From: Mixta theicola
GTDB lineage: Bacteria > Pseudomonadota > Gammaproteobacteria > Enterobacterales > Enterobacteriaceae
Length of the DNA: 64,000 bases
Reading direction: 5' to 3'
Assembly: GCF_002895925.1 (NCBI RefSeq)
Contig: NZ_NWUO01000002.1
Span: 248,001-312,000 of the forward strand
Under the pieces are notes generated by a model. The model did no database searches. It worked only from the letters and a program-made list of their open reading frames with translations, and was not told the origin of the DNA. Numbering within the stretch: the stretch's first letter is position 1; every line of letters starts with the position of its first letter. Position numbers and translations under genes: made by a program. Shown here in pieces: positions 45,166 through 55,794 of the stretch.

Positions 45166-45248
45166 CTCTAAATAACCCGTCTACGCTTACGAGCAATTGT
45201 CGCTTTGCTTCAGTCCGCCTTCATTGATTCTGTCTATGGAAAGTGAAT

Positions 45249-46631
45249 ATGGCCACACATGAAAAATCGACGCATACCGCTCTGCGCGGCTGGGATGCTG
45301 AAAATCCACGCTATTGGGAAAAAACCGGGAAAAAAATTGCACAGCGTAATTTATGGACCTCCGTTTTTGCTTTGCTTTTAGCCTTCTGCGTCTGGATGTT
45401 ATTCAGCGCCGTGGCGGTCAATCTTAATAAAGTCGGTTTTCATTTCACTACCGATCAGCTGTTTTTGCTTACCGCCTTGCCTTCACTTTCCGGCGCGATT
45501 CTGCGCGTGCCTTATTCTTTTGCGGTACCGCTGTTTGGTGGACGGCAATGGACGGCGATCAGTACCGCTATTCTGATTATACCCTGCGTCTGGCTGGGGT
45601 TTGCCGTACAGAATCCCGCCACGTCGTATAGCGTATTTATCGTGATTTCGCTGCTGTGCGGCTTTGCCGGAGCGAACTTCGCCTCCAGTATGGGAAACAT
45701 CAGTTTCTTCTTTCCCCGAGCACGACAGGGCAGCGCGCTGGGCATTAATGGCGGCCTGGGTAATTTAGGCGTCAGCGTGATGCAGCTGTTAACGCCGATG
45801 GTGATCTCGCTACCCCTCTTCGCCTTTCTTGGGGTCCACGGCATAGAGCAGCCGGACGGCGGCCGTTTATGGCTGGCCAACGCCGCGTGGCTGTGGGTGC
45901 CGCTGTTGATTATCGCAGTGCTGGCCGCCTGGTTTTTTATGGATACGCTGGCGGGCGCCCAGGCTTCGCTACGCGAACAGCTCACGGTGCTGAAACGCGG
46001 CCATATGTGGCTGCTGAGCCTGCTTTATCTGGCGACGTTCGGCTCCTTTATCGGTTTTTCCGCCGGGTTTGGCATGCTGGCGAAAACCCAGTTTCCCGAC
46101 GTGGATATTCTTAAGCTGGCCTTTTTCGGGCCGTTTTTAGGCGCGCTGGCGCGATCGGCAGGCGGTATCATTTCCGATAAGCTCGGCGGCATTCGCGTTA
46201 CCCTGGTGAACTTTATCCTGATGGCGCTGTTTACGCTGCTGCTGTTTTTCACGCTGCCGGGATACGGCTCCGGCAGTTTTATCGCCTTTTACGCCGTCTT
46301 TATGGGGCTGTTCCTGACCGCGGGTTTAGGCAGCGGCTCAACCTTTCAGATGATCGCCGTTATTTTTCGCACCCTGACGCGTAAACGGGTGCTGGCTTCC
46401 GGCGGCACCGAAGCGCAGGCGCAGCACGTAGCGGCCACCGAAACCGCAGCGGCGCTGGGTTTTATCTCCGCCATCGGCGCAATTGGCGGCTTCTTTATTC
46501 CTAAAGCCTTCGGCACATCGCTGGCGATGACCGGCTCGCCGGTCGGGGCGATGAAACTCTTTCTGGTTTTCTACATTGTCTGCATTTTGGTGACCTGGCT
46601 GGTTTACGGTCGCCGCTTTTCTAAAGGCTAA
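45249..46631 (+). CDS. narK: Nitrate/nitrite antiporter NarK
   Basis: A 460-residue MFS transporter with twelve hydrophobic segments, nearly collinear with E. coli NarK. Nitrate signatures are GFAGANFASSMGNISFFFP and TAGLGSGSTFQMIAVIF, and RVPYSFAVPLFGGRQW carries one of the substrate-binding arginines. It exchanges nitrate for nitrite at the inner membrane. The ATG 45249 is preferred over GTG 45243 because GGAAAG precedes it and the product then begins MATHEKSTH. narG follows after 84 bases without a terminator, so cotranscription is possible. Confidence 0.95.
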   Translation: MATHEKSTHTALRGWDAENPRYWEKTGKKIAQRNLWTSVFALLLAFCVWMLFSAVAVNLNKVGFHFTTDQLFLLTALPSLSGAILRVPYSFAVPLFGGRQWTAISTAILIIPCVWLGFAVQNPATSYSVFIVISLLCGFAGANFASSMGNISFFFPRARQGSALGINGGLGNLGVSVMQLLTPMVISLPLFAFLGVHGIEQPDGGRLWLANAAWLWVPLLIIAVLAAWFFMDTLAGAQASLREQLTVLKRGHMWLLSLLYLATFGSFIGFSAGFGMLAKTQFPDVDILKLAFFGPFLGALARSAGGIISDKLGGIRVTLVNFILMALFTLLLFFTLPGYGSGSFIAFYAVFMGLFLTAGLGSGSTFQMIAVIFRTLTRKRVLASGGTEAQAQHVAATETAAALGFISAIGAIGGFFIPKAFGTSLAMTGSPVGAMKLFLVFYIVCILVTWLVYGRRFSKG

Positions 46632-46715
46632 TCACGGCATCTCCTTCGACCTGTTTTTCAGGTTATGCAATCTGAGCCATGTAACCGCAGGGAAACTCTC
46701 TGCCAGGAGTGGGTA

Positions 46716-49700
46716 ATGAGCAAGTTAGTGGACAAGTTTCGCTATTTCCGTCAGAAAAGCGACACCTTCTCGGATGGACACGGACAGTTGATGAACAGCA
46801 ACCGCGACTGGGAAGATAGCTACCGCCAGCGCTGGCAGTACGACAAAATTGTACGATCGACCCACGGCGTAAACTGTACCGGCTCCTGTAGCTGGAAAAT
46901 TTATGTTAAAAACGGGCTGGTCACCTGGGAAACGCAGCAGACCGACTATCCGCGCACCCGCCCCGACTTACCCAACCATGAACCGCGCGGCTGCCCACGC
47001 GGCGCCAGCTACTCCTGGTATATCTACAGCGCCAACCGGCTAAAATATCCGCTGGTGCGCAGACGGCTGGTCGAGCTGTGGCGTGAAGCGCTGGCGCAGC
47101 ATGGCGATCCGGTGCTGGCGTGGAACGCTATCGTCACCGATCCGGAAAAAAGCCGCAGCTATAAACAGGCGCGCGGGCATGGCGGCTTTATTCGCTCCGA
47201 CTGGAAAGAGCTGAATACGCTGATCGCCGCCGCTAATATCTGGACCATCAAACACTGCGGCCCCGATCGCGTCGCCGGTTTTTCGCCGATCCCGGCCATG
47301 TCGATGATCTCCTACGCTGCCGGAACCCGTTATCTTTCGCTGATCGGCGCCACCAGCCTGAGTTTTTATGACTGGTATTGCGATCTGCCGCCCGCCTCGC
47401 CGATGACCTGGGGCGAACAGACCGACGTGCCGGAATCCGCCGACTGGTATAACTCCAGCTATATCATTGCCTGGGGCTCAAACGTGCCGCAGACCCGTAC
47501 GCCAGATGCTCATTTCTTTACCGAAGTGCGCTACAAAGGCACGAAAACGATTGCCATCAGTCCGGACTACTCGGAAGTCGCCAAGCTGTGCGACCAGTGG
47601 CTGTCACCGAAACAGGGTACCGACAGCGCGCTGGCGATGGCGATGGGCCATGTGATCCTGAAAGAGTTCCATCTGGAAAACCCCAGCGAATATTTTCTCA
47701 GCTATGCGCGGCGCTACAGCGATATGCCGATGCTGGTACTGCTGGAGCCGGACGAGAGCGGCTATTACACCTCAGGCCGTCTGCTACGCGCCGCCGATCT
47801 GACCGATGCGCTGGGCGAAAGCAATAATCCCGACTGGAAAACCGTCGCGCTGAGTGAAAGCGGCGATCTGGTGGTGCCTAACGGTTCGATTGGTTTCCGC
47901 TGGGGCGAAAAGGGCAAATGGAACCTTGAGCCGCAGGCGGCAGGCAGCGAGGTACAGCTGCGCCTCTCGCTGATTGACGATCGTGATGAGGTCGTGGCGG
48001 TGGCGTTTCCCTACTATGGCGGTAATGAAAGCCCCAACTTCCGCCACGTTAAGCAGGATCCGGTGCTGCTGCATCAGCTGCCGGTGAAGCACATTACGCT
48101 GGCGGACGGCAGCGCCGGTCGCGTGGTCACGGTGTACGATCTGATGCTGGCGAATTACGGTCTGGATCGCGGGCTGGACGATGCCAACTGCGCGCAAAGC
48201 TACGATGACATCAAAGCCTATACGCCCGCCTGGGCGGAGCAGATCAGCGGCGTGCCGCGCAAAAATCTGGAGCATATCGCGCGGGAATTTGCCGATACCG
48301 CCCACAAAACGCGCGGACGCTCGATGATCATCGTGGGAGCCGGTCTTAACCACTGGTATCACATGGATATGAACTACCGCGGCCTGATTAACATGCTGGT
48401 ATTCTGCGGCTGCGTGGGGCAAACCGGCGGCGGCTGGGCGCACTATGTCGGCCAGGAAAAGCTGCGGCCGCAAACCGGCTGGATGCCGCTGGCGTTTGCG
48501 CTGGACTGGACGCGTCCGCCGCGTCAGATGAACAGCACCTCTTATTTTTACAGTCACGCCAGTCAGTGGCGCTTTGAGAAGCTGAGCATCGGCGAGCTGC
48601 TGTCGCCCATCGCCCAGAAACAAAAATTTACCGGCCAGCTGATCGATTTCAACATCCGCGCCGAGCGCATGGGCTGGCTGCCCTCGGCGCCGCAGCTGAA
48701 TATCAACCCGCTGCGCATCGCCGGGCTGGCGAAAGAGGCGGGGCAGTCTCCGGTTGACTACACCGTTGACGCGCTGAAAAGCGGCAAGCTGCGCTTCGCC
48801 TGTGAACAGCCGGACGATGGCAATAACCATCCGCGCAATCTCTTCATCTGGCGTTCTAATCTGCTCGGCTCCTCCGGTAAAGGCCATGAGTACCTGTTGA
48901 AATATCTGCTCGGCACCGACAGCGGTATTCAGGGCGAAGAGTGCGTCGGCAAGGGCGATGCGATCCCGGAAGAGGTGGAATGGCAGACCAAAGCGCTGGA
49001 AGGCAAGCTGGATCTGCTGGTGACGCTCGATTTTCGTATGTCCACCACCTGCCTTTATTCTGACGTGGTGCTGCCGACCGCCTCCTGGTATGAAAAGGAT
49101 GATATGAACACCACGGATATGCATCCGTTTATTCATCCGCTCTCTGCCGCCGTCGATCCGGTATGGGAGTCGCGCTCCGACTGGGAAATCTACAAAGATA
49201 TTGCCAAAACCTTCTCCACGCTCTGCGTTGGCCACCTGGGCCAGGAGACTGACCTGGTGCTACAGCCGATTCAGCACGATTCGTCCGGCGAGCTGGCGCA
49301 GCCCTATGAAATCAAAGAATGGCATAAGGGCGAGTGCGATTTGATCCCCGGTAAAACGGCTCCTAACATCGTCACGGTTGAGCGCGACTATCCGGCGACC
49401 TGGGAGCGCTTTACCTCGGTAGGCCCGCTGCTGGAAACCATCGGTAACGGCGGCAAAGGCATTAACTGGCATACGGCGAATGAGGTCGAACTGCTGCGCA
49501 AGCTGAACTACGTCAAGGCGGATGGCCCGGCGAAAGGTCAGCCGATGATCAATAGCGCCATCGACGCGGCAGAAATGATCCTGACGCTGGCGCCGGAGAC
49601 CAACGGTCAGGTCGCGGTAAAAGCCTGGGAAGCGCTGGGCGAAATCACCGGCCGCGAGCATACGCACCTGGCGCGGCGCAAAGAAGAGGAGAAAATCCGC

Positions 49701-50456
49701 TTCCGCGATATTCAGGCGCAGCCGCGCAAAATCATCTCCAGCCCCACCTGGTCCGGCCTGGAGGATGAGCATGTCTCTTATAACGCCAGCTACACCAACG
49801 TGCATGAGCTGATCCCGTGGCGCACGCTTTCCGGGCGTCAGCAGCTTTATCAGGATCATCCGTGGATGCGTGCCTTTGGTGAAAGTCTGGTTTCCTATCG
49901 TCCGCCTATCGACACGCGCAGCGTCACGCAGCTGCAGCATATTCCCCCGAACGGCTACCCGGAAAAGGCGCTGAACTTCCTGACGCCGCATCAGAAATGG
50001 GGAATTCACTCTACCTATAGCGAGAACCTGCTGATGCTGACTATGTCGCGCGGCGGGCCGATTATCTGGATGAGCGAGGAAGATGCGCGTGAGCTGCAAA
50101 TTAAGGATAACGACTGGGTGGAGGTGTTTAATATCAACGGCGCGCTCACCTGTCGTGCGGTGGTCAGCCAGCGCGTGAAGCCCGGCTCCACCATGATGTA
50201 CCACGCGCAGGAGCGCATCACCAATATTCCCGGCTCGGAAGTTACCGGCATCCGTGGCGGCTTTCATAACTCCGTAACCCGTATCTGCCCGAAACCGACC
50301 CATATGATCGGCGGCTATGCGCATCTGGCCTACAGCTTTAACTACTACGGGACCGTCGGCTCTAACCGCGACGAGTTCATTATGATCCGCAAAATGAAAA
50401 ACATTAACTGGCTGGATGACGAAGGTCTGGACCAGGTGCAGGGGGAAGCGCAATGA
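46716..50456 (+). CDS. narG: Respiratory nitrate reductase alpha subunit NarG
   Basis: A 1,246-residue molybdopterin enzyme of the DMSO-reductase family, catalysing nitrate reduction to nitrite on the cytoplasmic face. The N-terminal HGVNCTGSCSWKIYVKNG and the later PRGCP supply the histidine and cysteines of the FS0 cluster. Conserved stretches such as GYYTSGRLLR, NHWYHMDMNYRG and HMIGGYAHLAYSFNYYG match E. coli. AGGAG lies six bases before ATG 46716; an upstream extension of 17 residues is not used. The stop overlaps the narH start (ATGA). First gene of narGHJI. Confidence 0.97.
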   Translation: MSKLVDKFRYFRQKSDTFSDGHGQLMNSNRDWEDSYRQRWQYDKIVRSTHGVNCTGSCSWKIYVKNGLVTWETQQTDYPRTRPDLPNHEPRGCPRGASYSWYIYSANRLKYPLVRRRLVELWREALAQHGDPVLAWNAIVTDPEKSRSYKQARGHGGFIRSDWKELNTLIAAANIWTIKHCGPDRVAGFSPIPAMSMISYAAGTRYLSLIGATSLSFYDWYCDLPPASPMTWGEQTDVPESADWYNSSYIIAWGSNVPQTRTPDAHFFTEVRYKGTKTIAISPDYSEVAKLCDQWLSPKQGTDSALAMAMGHVILKEFHLENPSEYFLSYARRYSDMPMLVLLEPDESGYYTSGRLLRAADLTDALGESNNPDWKTVALSESGDLVVPNGSIGFRWGEKGKWNLEPQAAGSEVQLRLSLIDDRDEVVAVAFPYYGGNESPNFRHVKQDPVLLHQLPVKHITLADGSAGRVVTVYDLMLANYGLDRGLDDANCAQSYDDIKAYTPAWAEQISGVPRKNLEHIAREFADTAHKTRGRSMIIVGAGLNHWYHMDMNYRGLINMLVFCGCVGQTGGGWAHYVGQEKLRPQTGWMPLAFALDWTRPPRQMNSTSYFYSHASQWRFEKLSIGELLSPIAQKQKFTGQLIDFNIRAERMGWLPSAPQLNINPLRIAGLAKEAGQSPVDYTVDALKSGKLRFACEQPDDGNNHPRNLFIWRSNLLGSSGKGHEYLLKYLLGTDSGIQGEECVGKGDAIPEEVEWQTKALEGKLDLLVTLDFRMSTTCLYSDVVLPTASWYEKDDMNTTDMHPFIHPLSAAVDPVWESRSDWEIYKDIAKTFSTLCVGHLGQETDLVLQPIQHDSSGELAQPYEIKEWHKGECDLIPGKTAPNIVTVERDYPATWERFTSVGPLLETIGNGGKGINWHTANEVELLRKLNYVKADGPAKGQPMINSAIDAAEMILTLAPETNGQVAVKAWEALGEITGREHTHLARRKEEEKIRFRDIQAQPRKIISSPTWSGLEDEHVSYNASYTNVHELIPWRTLSGRQQLYQDHPWMRAFGESLVSYRPPIDTRSVTQLQHIPPNGYPEKALNFLTPHQKWGIHSTYSENLLMLTMSRGGPIIWMSEEDARELQIKDNDWVEVFNINGALTCRAVVSQRVKPGSTMMYHAQERITNIPGSEVTGIRGGFHNSVTRICPKPTHMIGGYAHLAYSFNYYGTVGSNRDEFIMIRKMKNINWLDDEGLDQVQGEAQ

Positions 50457-51985
50457 AAATACGTTCACAGGTCGGGATGGTGATGAACCTCGACAAATGC
50501 ATCGGCTGTCATACCTGCTCTATTACCTGCAAAAACGTCTGGACCGGGCGTGAAGGCATGGAATACGCCTGGTTTAATAACGTCGAAACTAAGCCGGGCA
50601 TCGGCTATCCAAAAGCCTGGGAAGATCAGGATAAATGGAAGGGCGGCTGGATCCGTAAAATCAACGGTAAGCTGGAGCCACGGCTGGGCGGCAAAGCGGG
50701 CGTGATGGCAAAAATCTTCGCTAACCCGGAGGTGCCGGGTATTGATGATTATTACGAGCCGTTCAGCTTTGACTATCAGCATCTGCATAACGCGGCGGAA
50801 GGCAAACATCAGCCGACCGCCCGCCCGCGTTCGCTGATCAGCGGCAAGCGGATGAAAAAGGTGGAATGGGGGCCGAACTGGGAGGAGATCCTCGGCGGCG
50901 AATTCAGCATGCGTTCCCAGGACAGCAACTTTGTGGCGATGCAGAAGGAGATGTACGGCCAGTTTGAAAACACCTTTATGATGTATCTGCCGCGCCTGTG
51001 CGAACACTGCCTGAATCCGAGCTGCGTGGCGACCTGTCCCAGCGGCGCGATTTACAAGCGCGAAGAAGATGGCATCGTGCTGATCGATCAGGATAAGTGT
51101 CGCGGCTGGCGCTTATGCATCAGCGGCTGCCCGTACAAAAAAATCTATTTCAACTGGAAAAGCGGGAAATCGGAAAAGTGCATTTTCTGTTATCCGCGTA
51201 TCGAATCCGGTATGCCTACCGTCTGTTCAGAAACCTGCGTCGGACGTATCCGCTATCTCGGCGTGGTGCTGTATGACGCTGACCGCATTGCCGAAGCCGC
51301 AAGCACCGAGCATGAAACCGATCTCTACGAGCGTCAGCTTGAGGTGTTTCTCGATCCTAATGACCCGGAAGTGATTGCCGAAGCGCTGGCGCAGGGCATC
51401 CCGGAGAACGTGATCGATGCGGCGCAAAAGTCGCCGGTCTGGAAGCTGGCGATGGACTGGAAACTGGCGCTGCCGCTGCATCCTGAATACCGCACGCTGC
51501 CAATGGTCTGGTACGTGCCGCCGCTGTCGCCGATTCAGTCGGTGGCCGACGCGGGCGCGCTGCCGATGGACGGCGCGCTGCCGGCGGTGGAAACCCTGCG
51601 TATCCCGGTGCAGTATCTGGCGAACCTGCTAAGCGCGGGCGATACCGCGCCGGTGTTGCGGGCGCTCAAAAGGATGATGGCGATGCGTCACTATAAGCGC
51701 GCGCAAACGGTGGACGGCGCCACCGATACCCGCGCTATCGAGCAGGTTGGCCTGAGCGTGGCGCAGGTTGAAGAGATGTATCGCTACCTGGCGATTGCCA
51801 ACTATGAAGATCGCTTTGTGATCCCAACCAGCCATCGCGAACTGGCGGCGGACGCCTTCCCGGAGCGCAACGGCTGCGGCTTTACCTTTGGCGACGGCTG
51901 TCATGGCAGCGACAGCAAATTCAACCTGTTCAACAGCCGCCGCATCGACGCCATTAATATCACCCACCGGGCGGAGGGCGAATAA
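50453..51985 (+). CDS. narH: Respiratory nitrate reductase beta subunit NarH
   Basis: A 510-residue iron-sulfur subunit that carries electrons from NarI to NarG. Four cluster motifs are clear: CIGCHTCSITCKNVW, CEHCLNPSCVATCPSG, CRGWRLCISGCPYKK and CIFCYPRIE with TVCSETCVG. The tryptophan in CRGW replaces a cysteine and marks the 3Fe-4S centre, as in E. coli. Overlaps narG and narJ. Confidence 0.97.
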   Translation: MKIRSQVGMVMNLDKCIGCHTCSITCKNVWTGREGMEYAWFNNVETKPGIGYPKAWEDQDKWKGGWIRKINGKLEPRLGGKAGVMAKIFANPEVPGIDDYYEPFSFDYQHLHNAAEGKHQPTARPRSLISGKRMKKVEWGPNWEEILGGEFSMRSQDSNFVAMQKEMYGQFENTFMMYLPRLCEHCLNPSCVATCPSGAIYKREEDGIVLIDQDKCRGWRLCISGCPYKKIYFNWKSGKSEKCIFCYPRIESGMPTVCSETCVGRIRYLGVVLYDADRIAEAASTEHETDLYERQLEVFLDPNDPEVIAEALAQGIPENVIDAAQKSPVWKLAMDWKLALPLHPEYRTLPMVWYVPPLSPIQSVADAGALPMDGALPAVETLRIPVQYLANLLSAGDTAPVLRALKRMMAMRHYKRAQTVDGATDTRAIEQVGLSVAQVEEMYRYLAIANYEDRFVIPTSHRELAADAFPERNGCGFTFGDGCHGSDSKFNLFNSRRIDAINITHRAEGE

Positions 51986-52680
51986 TGCTGATGCTGAAAG
52001 TCATTGCGCTACTGCTGGAGTATCCCGATAAAGCGCTATGGGAGGACAGGGACGAGCTGAACGCGCTGGTGGCGCAGCAGGCTCCGCAACTGCAGCCGTT
52101 CGCCGGCAGCTGGCTTAGCGGCGAGCTGCTGGACAGACAGGCGGAGTGGTGTGAAACCTTCGATCGCGGCTGCGCTACTTCGCTGTTGCTGTTTGAGCAT
52201 GTGCATGGCGAATCACGCGATCGCGGTCAGGCGATGGTCGATCTGCTGGCGCAGTATGAGCAGGCGGGCCTGTTCCTCGACTGTCGCGAGCTGCCGGACT
52301 ATTTGCCGCTCTATCTGGAGTATCTCAGCCAGCAGCCGGAGTCGGCGGCGCGCCAGGGGCTGCAGGATGTGGCTCCGATCCTCGCGCTGATTGGCGGGCG
52401 GCTGCAGCAGCGGGCCAGCGCCTTTAGTCAGCTGTTCGATACGCTGCTGACGTGGGCGGGCAGCCCACTGCGCAGCAGCAGCGTGGCCGGGCAGGTGAGC
52501 AAGGAGCCGCGGGATGATACCCGGCAGGCGCTGGATGCCGTCTGGGAAGAGGCGCAGATTAAATTTATCGACGACCAGGCGCAGGCGTGTGACACCTCGC
52601 TGGAAAAAGCGCATCAGCAGCGTTTTCAACAGCAGCCCATCCCGCAGTATCTGGATTTGTCAGCCGGAGGACCGAAATAA
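51985..52680 (+). CDS. narJ: Nitrate reductase assembly chaperone NarJ
   Basis: A 231-residue cytoplasmic TorD-fold chaperone that inserts the molybdenum cofactor into NarG before membrane attachment. Conserved blocks are [45 protein letters not shown] and [18 protein letters not shown]. Its ATG shares one base with the narH stop and its stop shares one with the narI start. An internal ATG two codons on is also possible. Confidence 0.95.
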   Translation: MLMLKVIALLLEYPDKALWEDRDELNALVAQQAPQLQPFAGSWLSGELLDRQAEWCETFDRGCATSLLLFEHVHGESRDRGQAMVDLLAQYEQAGLFLDCRELPDYLPLYLEYLSQQPESAARQGLQDVAPILALIGGRLQQRASAFSQLFDTLLTWAGSPLRSSSVAGQVSKEPRDDTRQALDAVWEEAQIKFIDDQAQACDTSLEKAHQQRFQQQPIPQYLDLSAGGPK

Positions 52681-53357
52681 TGCACTATCTGAACATCTTC
52701 TTTTTCGATATTTATCCCTATCTGTGCGGGACGGTGTTTCTGATCGGCAGCTGGTTACGCTATGACTACGGCCAGTACACCTGGCGTGCCGGCTCCAGTC
52801 AGATTCTGGATAAAAAGAATTTCCGCCTGGCGTCTAACCTGTTCCATATCGGGATCATCGGCATTTTCTTTGGTCATCTGTTTGGTCTGTTGACGCCGCA
52901 CTGGGTCTATGAGCCTTTTCTCGCTATCGCTACCAAGCAGAAGCTGGCGATGATCGCGGGCGGGGTATTTGGCCTGATGGCGCTGGTCGGCGGCCTGATG
53001 CTGTTGAAACGCCGCATGTTTAATCCGCGCGTACGCGCGACCTCAAGCCGTGCCGATATTGTGATTCTGGGGATTTTGATGACTCAGCTTATCCTTGGGC
53101 TGACCTCGATTCTGTTTTCCTTACGCCATGTGGACGGCATAGGGATGATGAAGCTGGTGGGGTGGGCGCAGTCGGTAGTGACTTTCCAGGGGAACGCCTC
53201 AACCTGGCTGGACGGCGTTGAGTGGATTTATCGCGTCCATCTGGTGCTGGGCATGACGATTTTTCTGGTGTTTCCCTTTACGCGTCTGGTTCACGTCTGG
53301 AGCGCGCCGTTTGAATACTTTACCCGTCGTTACCAGCTGGTTCGGGCTCGCCGCTAA
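52680..53357 (+). CDS. narI: Respiratory nitrate reductase gamma subunit NarI
   Basis: A 225-residue membrane cytochrome b with five helices that oxidises quinol and anchors NarGH. Candidate heme histidines are in [19 protein letters not shown] and in [24 protein letters not shown]. The start overlaps narJ by one base (TAATG). It completes the operon. Confidence 0.96.
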   Translation: MHYLNIFFFDIYPYLCGTVFLIGSWLRYDYGQYTWRAGSSQILDKKNFRLASNLFHIGIIGIFFGHLFGLLTPHWVYEPFLAIATKQKLAMIAGGVFGLMALVGGLMLLKRRMFNPRVRATSSRADIVILGILMTQLILGLTSILFSLRHVDGIGMMKLVGWAQSVVTFQGNASTWLDGVEWIYRVHLVLGMTIFLVFPFTRLVHVWSAPFEYFTRRYQLVRARR

Positions 53358-53370
53358 CGGCTAAAAAAAA

Positions 53371-53400
53371 TCCGGCGCCGTGGCAATAAGCGGTGCCGGA
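53371..53400. terminator. Hairpin after narI
   Basis: TCCGGCGCCG and CGGTGCCGGA pair with one G-T across ten bases. The poly-T flank lies on the minus strand, so a strong terminator faces the operon from the opposite direction; on the plus strand it is only a hairpin. Confidence 0.5.
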
Positions 53401-53648
53401 TGACGAAATGCGTCTACAGCAAAGGGTTACACAGGAACTCACTAATAAAGTTAGTAAAGATTGCCTGAAAAGCAATGTCCATAACGTTTGTATGGCTAAT
53501 TTTTATCCAGTTATGGCTGGCCCTGCCTGTTCCCCGTTTTATCCGGCCTGGCTGCGCGCGCGCGGAGCTATGGCGGCGGCACAGAGTGCGAAGCCGCTAA
53601 AATCGCGCTCCACTACACTTCACCGGAATCTTAAACGAGGGAAAAATA

Positions 53649-54389
53649 ATGAATCCGGTTATTGACACACTGATTAATCACCGCAGCGATCGCAGCTATC
53701 TGGATAAAGCGGTCCCGGATACCATTCTGGATAATATTCTCCTGGCTGCTTATCGTGCGCCGACCTCAATTCACTCCCAGCAGGTTTCAGCGATCGTCAC
53801 GCGTGACAAAGCCACCAAAGCCAAAATCGCCGAGCTGGCGGGCGGTCAGCCGTGGATTGCCCAGGCGCCGGTGTTTATCACCTTTGTGCTGGATATGTAT
53901 AAAACGCGCGAGGCGATGAAGCTGATTGATGAGCAGCATATCGCCCATGAAAGTATTGAAAGCGTCGTTTCCGGCAGTACCGACGTCGGGATTGCGCTGG
54001 CCTCGGCAATGGCCGCTGCGCATGCGCAGGGACTGGGGGTGGTGCCGATTGGCGGGATGAGAAGAAGCCCGGCTGAATTTATCGATCTGTTCGAACTGCC
54101 GCCGTTGACCTTCCCGCTGGTCGGTCTGGCGCTGGGCTATGTCGATCGTCCTGCCGATCTGAAACCGCGTCTGCCGATGTCCACCTTCCGCCATGAAGAG
54201 AAATATCAGACGGAGGGCCTGGTTGAGAAGATTGGTCAGTTCAACCGCGAGCTGGAGCAGCACTGGCAGGATATTAAGCGTGACGGCGGCGAGAACTGGA
54301 GCCAGACCGTGACGAATTACTATAAAAATATCTACTTCCCGCAGGTGCTGCCAGCGCTGTTACAGCAGGGCTTCGGCAAAGATAAATAA
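53649..54389 (+). CDS. NfsA-type flavin nitroreductase
   Basis: A 246-residue FMN enzyme of the NfsA/Frp nitroreductase group. It has HRSDRSYLDKAVPD and APTSIHSQQVSAIVT near the N-terminus (FMN contacts), a central GLGVVPIGGMRRSP and the C-terminal LGYVDRPADLKPRLPMSTFRHEEKY. Such enzymes use NADPH to reduce nitroaromatics, quinones or flavins. GAGG lies ten bases before ATG 53649. It stands alone between nar and tyrP. The physiological substrate is unknown. Confidence 0.85.
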   Translation: MNPVIDTLINHRSDRSYLDKAVPDTILDNILLAAYRAPTSIHSQQVSAIVTRDKATKAKIAELAGGQPWIAQAPVFITFVLDMYKTREAMKLIDEQHIAHESIESVVSGSTDVGIALASAMAAAHAQGLGVVPIGGMRRSPAEFIDLFELPPLTFPLVGLALGYVDRPADLKPRLPMSTFRHEEKYQTEGLVEKIGQFNRELEQHWQDIKRDGGENWSQTVTNYYKNIYFPQVLPALLQQGFGKDK

Positions 54390-54497
54390 CGCCGTCGGGC
54401 AAGAAACGGAGGCGCTGGCCTCCGTTACCGGTTGTATGGCATAAACGTACCCGACGCTTCCTGGCGCGTATACGGTGACTGCCGCTTGACGACGCCT

Positions 54498-55709
54498 TTA
54501 TCCCACTTCTGGCAGCCTGCCCAGCGCAATCAATAGCTGAATGGCAATCACGCTGATGCCGCAGAGAAATACCAGCAGCAGTAAAGGAGTGCCGCCTGCC
54601 ACTTTATAATCTGCCGCGCCGTGCTGCTGACGGCTACGCCATACCAGCAGCGAAGGAATAATCAGCGCCAGCACCGCCAGCGCAACGCCAGCATAGCCAA
54701 GCGCCAGTACGAAGCCCTGCGGATAGAAAAGGGCAAACAGCAACGGCGGCAGAAAGGTCATCAGCCCGCTTTGCACCCGCCCTGTAACGTTAGCGTTACG
54801 CTTACAGGCATCGGCCAGATAATCGAACAGACCCAGCGACACGCCTAAAAAGGAGGTCGCCAGCGCCAGATCGGCAAACAGATGCACCGCCAGCTCAACG
54901 TGCGGTGAGGCCACAATCTGACGAATCGCCTGTAGCAGTCCGTTTAGTCCGGCATGAGTGGCGAGCAGGGCGCTGAAGGCGTTTTGGTCGATAGCGCCGA
55001 GCGTCGCCAGCTGCCAGAAAATATAGGCCACCAGCGGGATGGCGCTGCCGGTGATAAACACCCAGCGCAGTTTGCGCAGATCGCCGTTCAGATAGCTGAT
55101 AATACTGGGCACGCTGCCGTGAAAGCCAAAAGAGGTAAAGATAACCGGGATGGCGGCCAGCACCAGGCCTTGTTCCAGCGGCAGCGTCAGCAGATTGGTT
55201 TGATGGATATGCGGCGTCATCAGCCCCAGCATAACCACCAGCAAAACGATCTTGGCGCTAAATAATACGCGGTTAAACATATCCACCATATGCGTGCCGA
55301 CGCAGACAATGCTGCCGGCAACCAGCGTAAACAGCAACACGCCGCTGCTGGCGGAGATCTCAGTAGAGAACCACTGGCTCAGGCTGACCGCCAACAGCTC
55401 GCCGGCGCCGCTAATATAGGCGGCGGTTAGCGCATACAGCAAAAACAGCATGCTAAAGCCGGTCAGCCACTGGCCCGGTCGTCCGAGATAACGGCGCGTT
55501 AGCGTGCCCAGCCCGGTATCCGCCGAAGCGTGTTGATAGACTTCGACCAGGAGCAGCGCGGTATAACACATTAAGGCCCACAGCCCGATCAGCAACAGCA
55601 GGGTCACGCCGGGCCCGATACCGGCAGCCGCCAACGGCATGGCCAGCATACCGGCTCCGATAGTGGTGCCGGCCACAATAAAAATACTGCCAAAAGTGCG
55701 GTTTTTCAC
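54498..55709 (-). CDS. tyrP: Tyrosine permease TyrP
   Basis: A 403-residue inner-membrane amino-acid/H+ symporter of the HAAAP family with eleven hydrophobic segments. It follows E. coli TyrP closely: [74 protein letters not shown] and [19 protein letters not shown]. It starts at GTG 55709, after GGGGAAAGC. Two TyrR boxes lie upstream. The last residues RLPEVG are kept. Confidence 0.94.
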   Translation of the reverse strand: MKNRTFGSIFIVAGTTIGAGMLAMPLAAAGIGPGVTLLLLIGLWALMCYTALLLVEVYQHASADTGLGTLTRRYLGRPGQWLTGFSMLFLLYALTAAYISGAGELLAVSLSQWFSTEISASSGVLLFTLVAGSIVCVGTHMVDMFNRVLFSAKIVLLVVMLGLMTPHIHQTNLLTLPLEQGLVLAAIPVIFTSFGFHGSVPSIISYLNGDLRKLRWVFITGSAIPLVAYIFWQLATLGAIDQNAFSALLATHAGLNGLLQAIRQIVASPHVELAVHLFADLALATSFLGVSLGLFDYLADACKRNANVTGRVQSGLMTFLPPLLFALFYPQGFVLALGYAGVALAVLALIIPSLLVWRSRQQHGAADYKVAGGTPLLLLVFLCGISVIAIQLLIALGRLPEVG

Positions 55710-55755
55710 GCTTTCCCCTGAATTTACGGTGGCGCTTTTGTCATAGTGCGCGCAG

Positions 55756-55773
55756 GGTAAGGCAATCTTTACA
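55756..55773 (-). promoter_or_regulatory. TyrR box 1 of tyrP
   Basis: GGTAAG-GCAATC-TTTACA on the plus strand; ten of twelve defined positions agree with TGTAAA-N6-TTTACA, with one perfect half. It lies about 47 bases before the tyrP start. Confidence 0.65.
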
Positions 55774-55776
55774 GTG

Positions 55777-55794
55777 CGTCAAATCTTCATTACA
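55777..55794 (-). promoter_or_regulatory. TyrR box 2 of tyrP
   Basis: CGTCAA-ATCTTC-ATTACA, nine of twelve positions, three bases beyond box 1. A strong and a weak TyrR box side by side is the arrangement described at E. coli tyrP, where phenylalanine activates and tyrosine represses. Confidence 0.6.

Noticed and set aside
47784..50468. Long minus-strand frames opposite narG (483 and 402 codons)
   Set aside because: Antisense to a fully conserved narG; compositions are typical of complementary-strand frames in GC-rich genes.
53393..53665. 90-codon plus-strand frame between narI and the NfsA-type gene
   Set aside because: Starts inside the post-narI hairpin, has no ribosome site and runs into the next gene in another frame; looks like chance.
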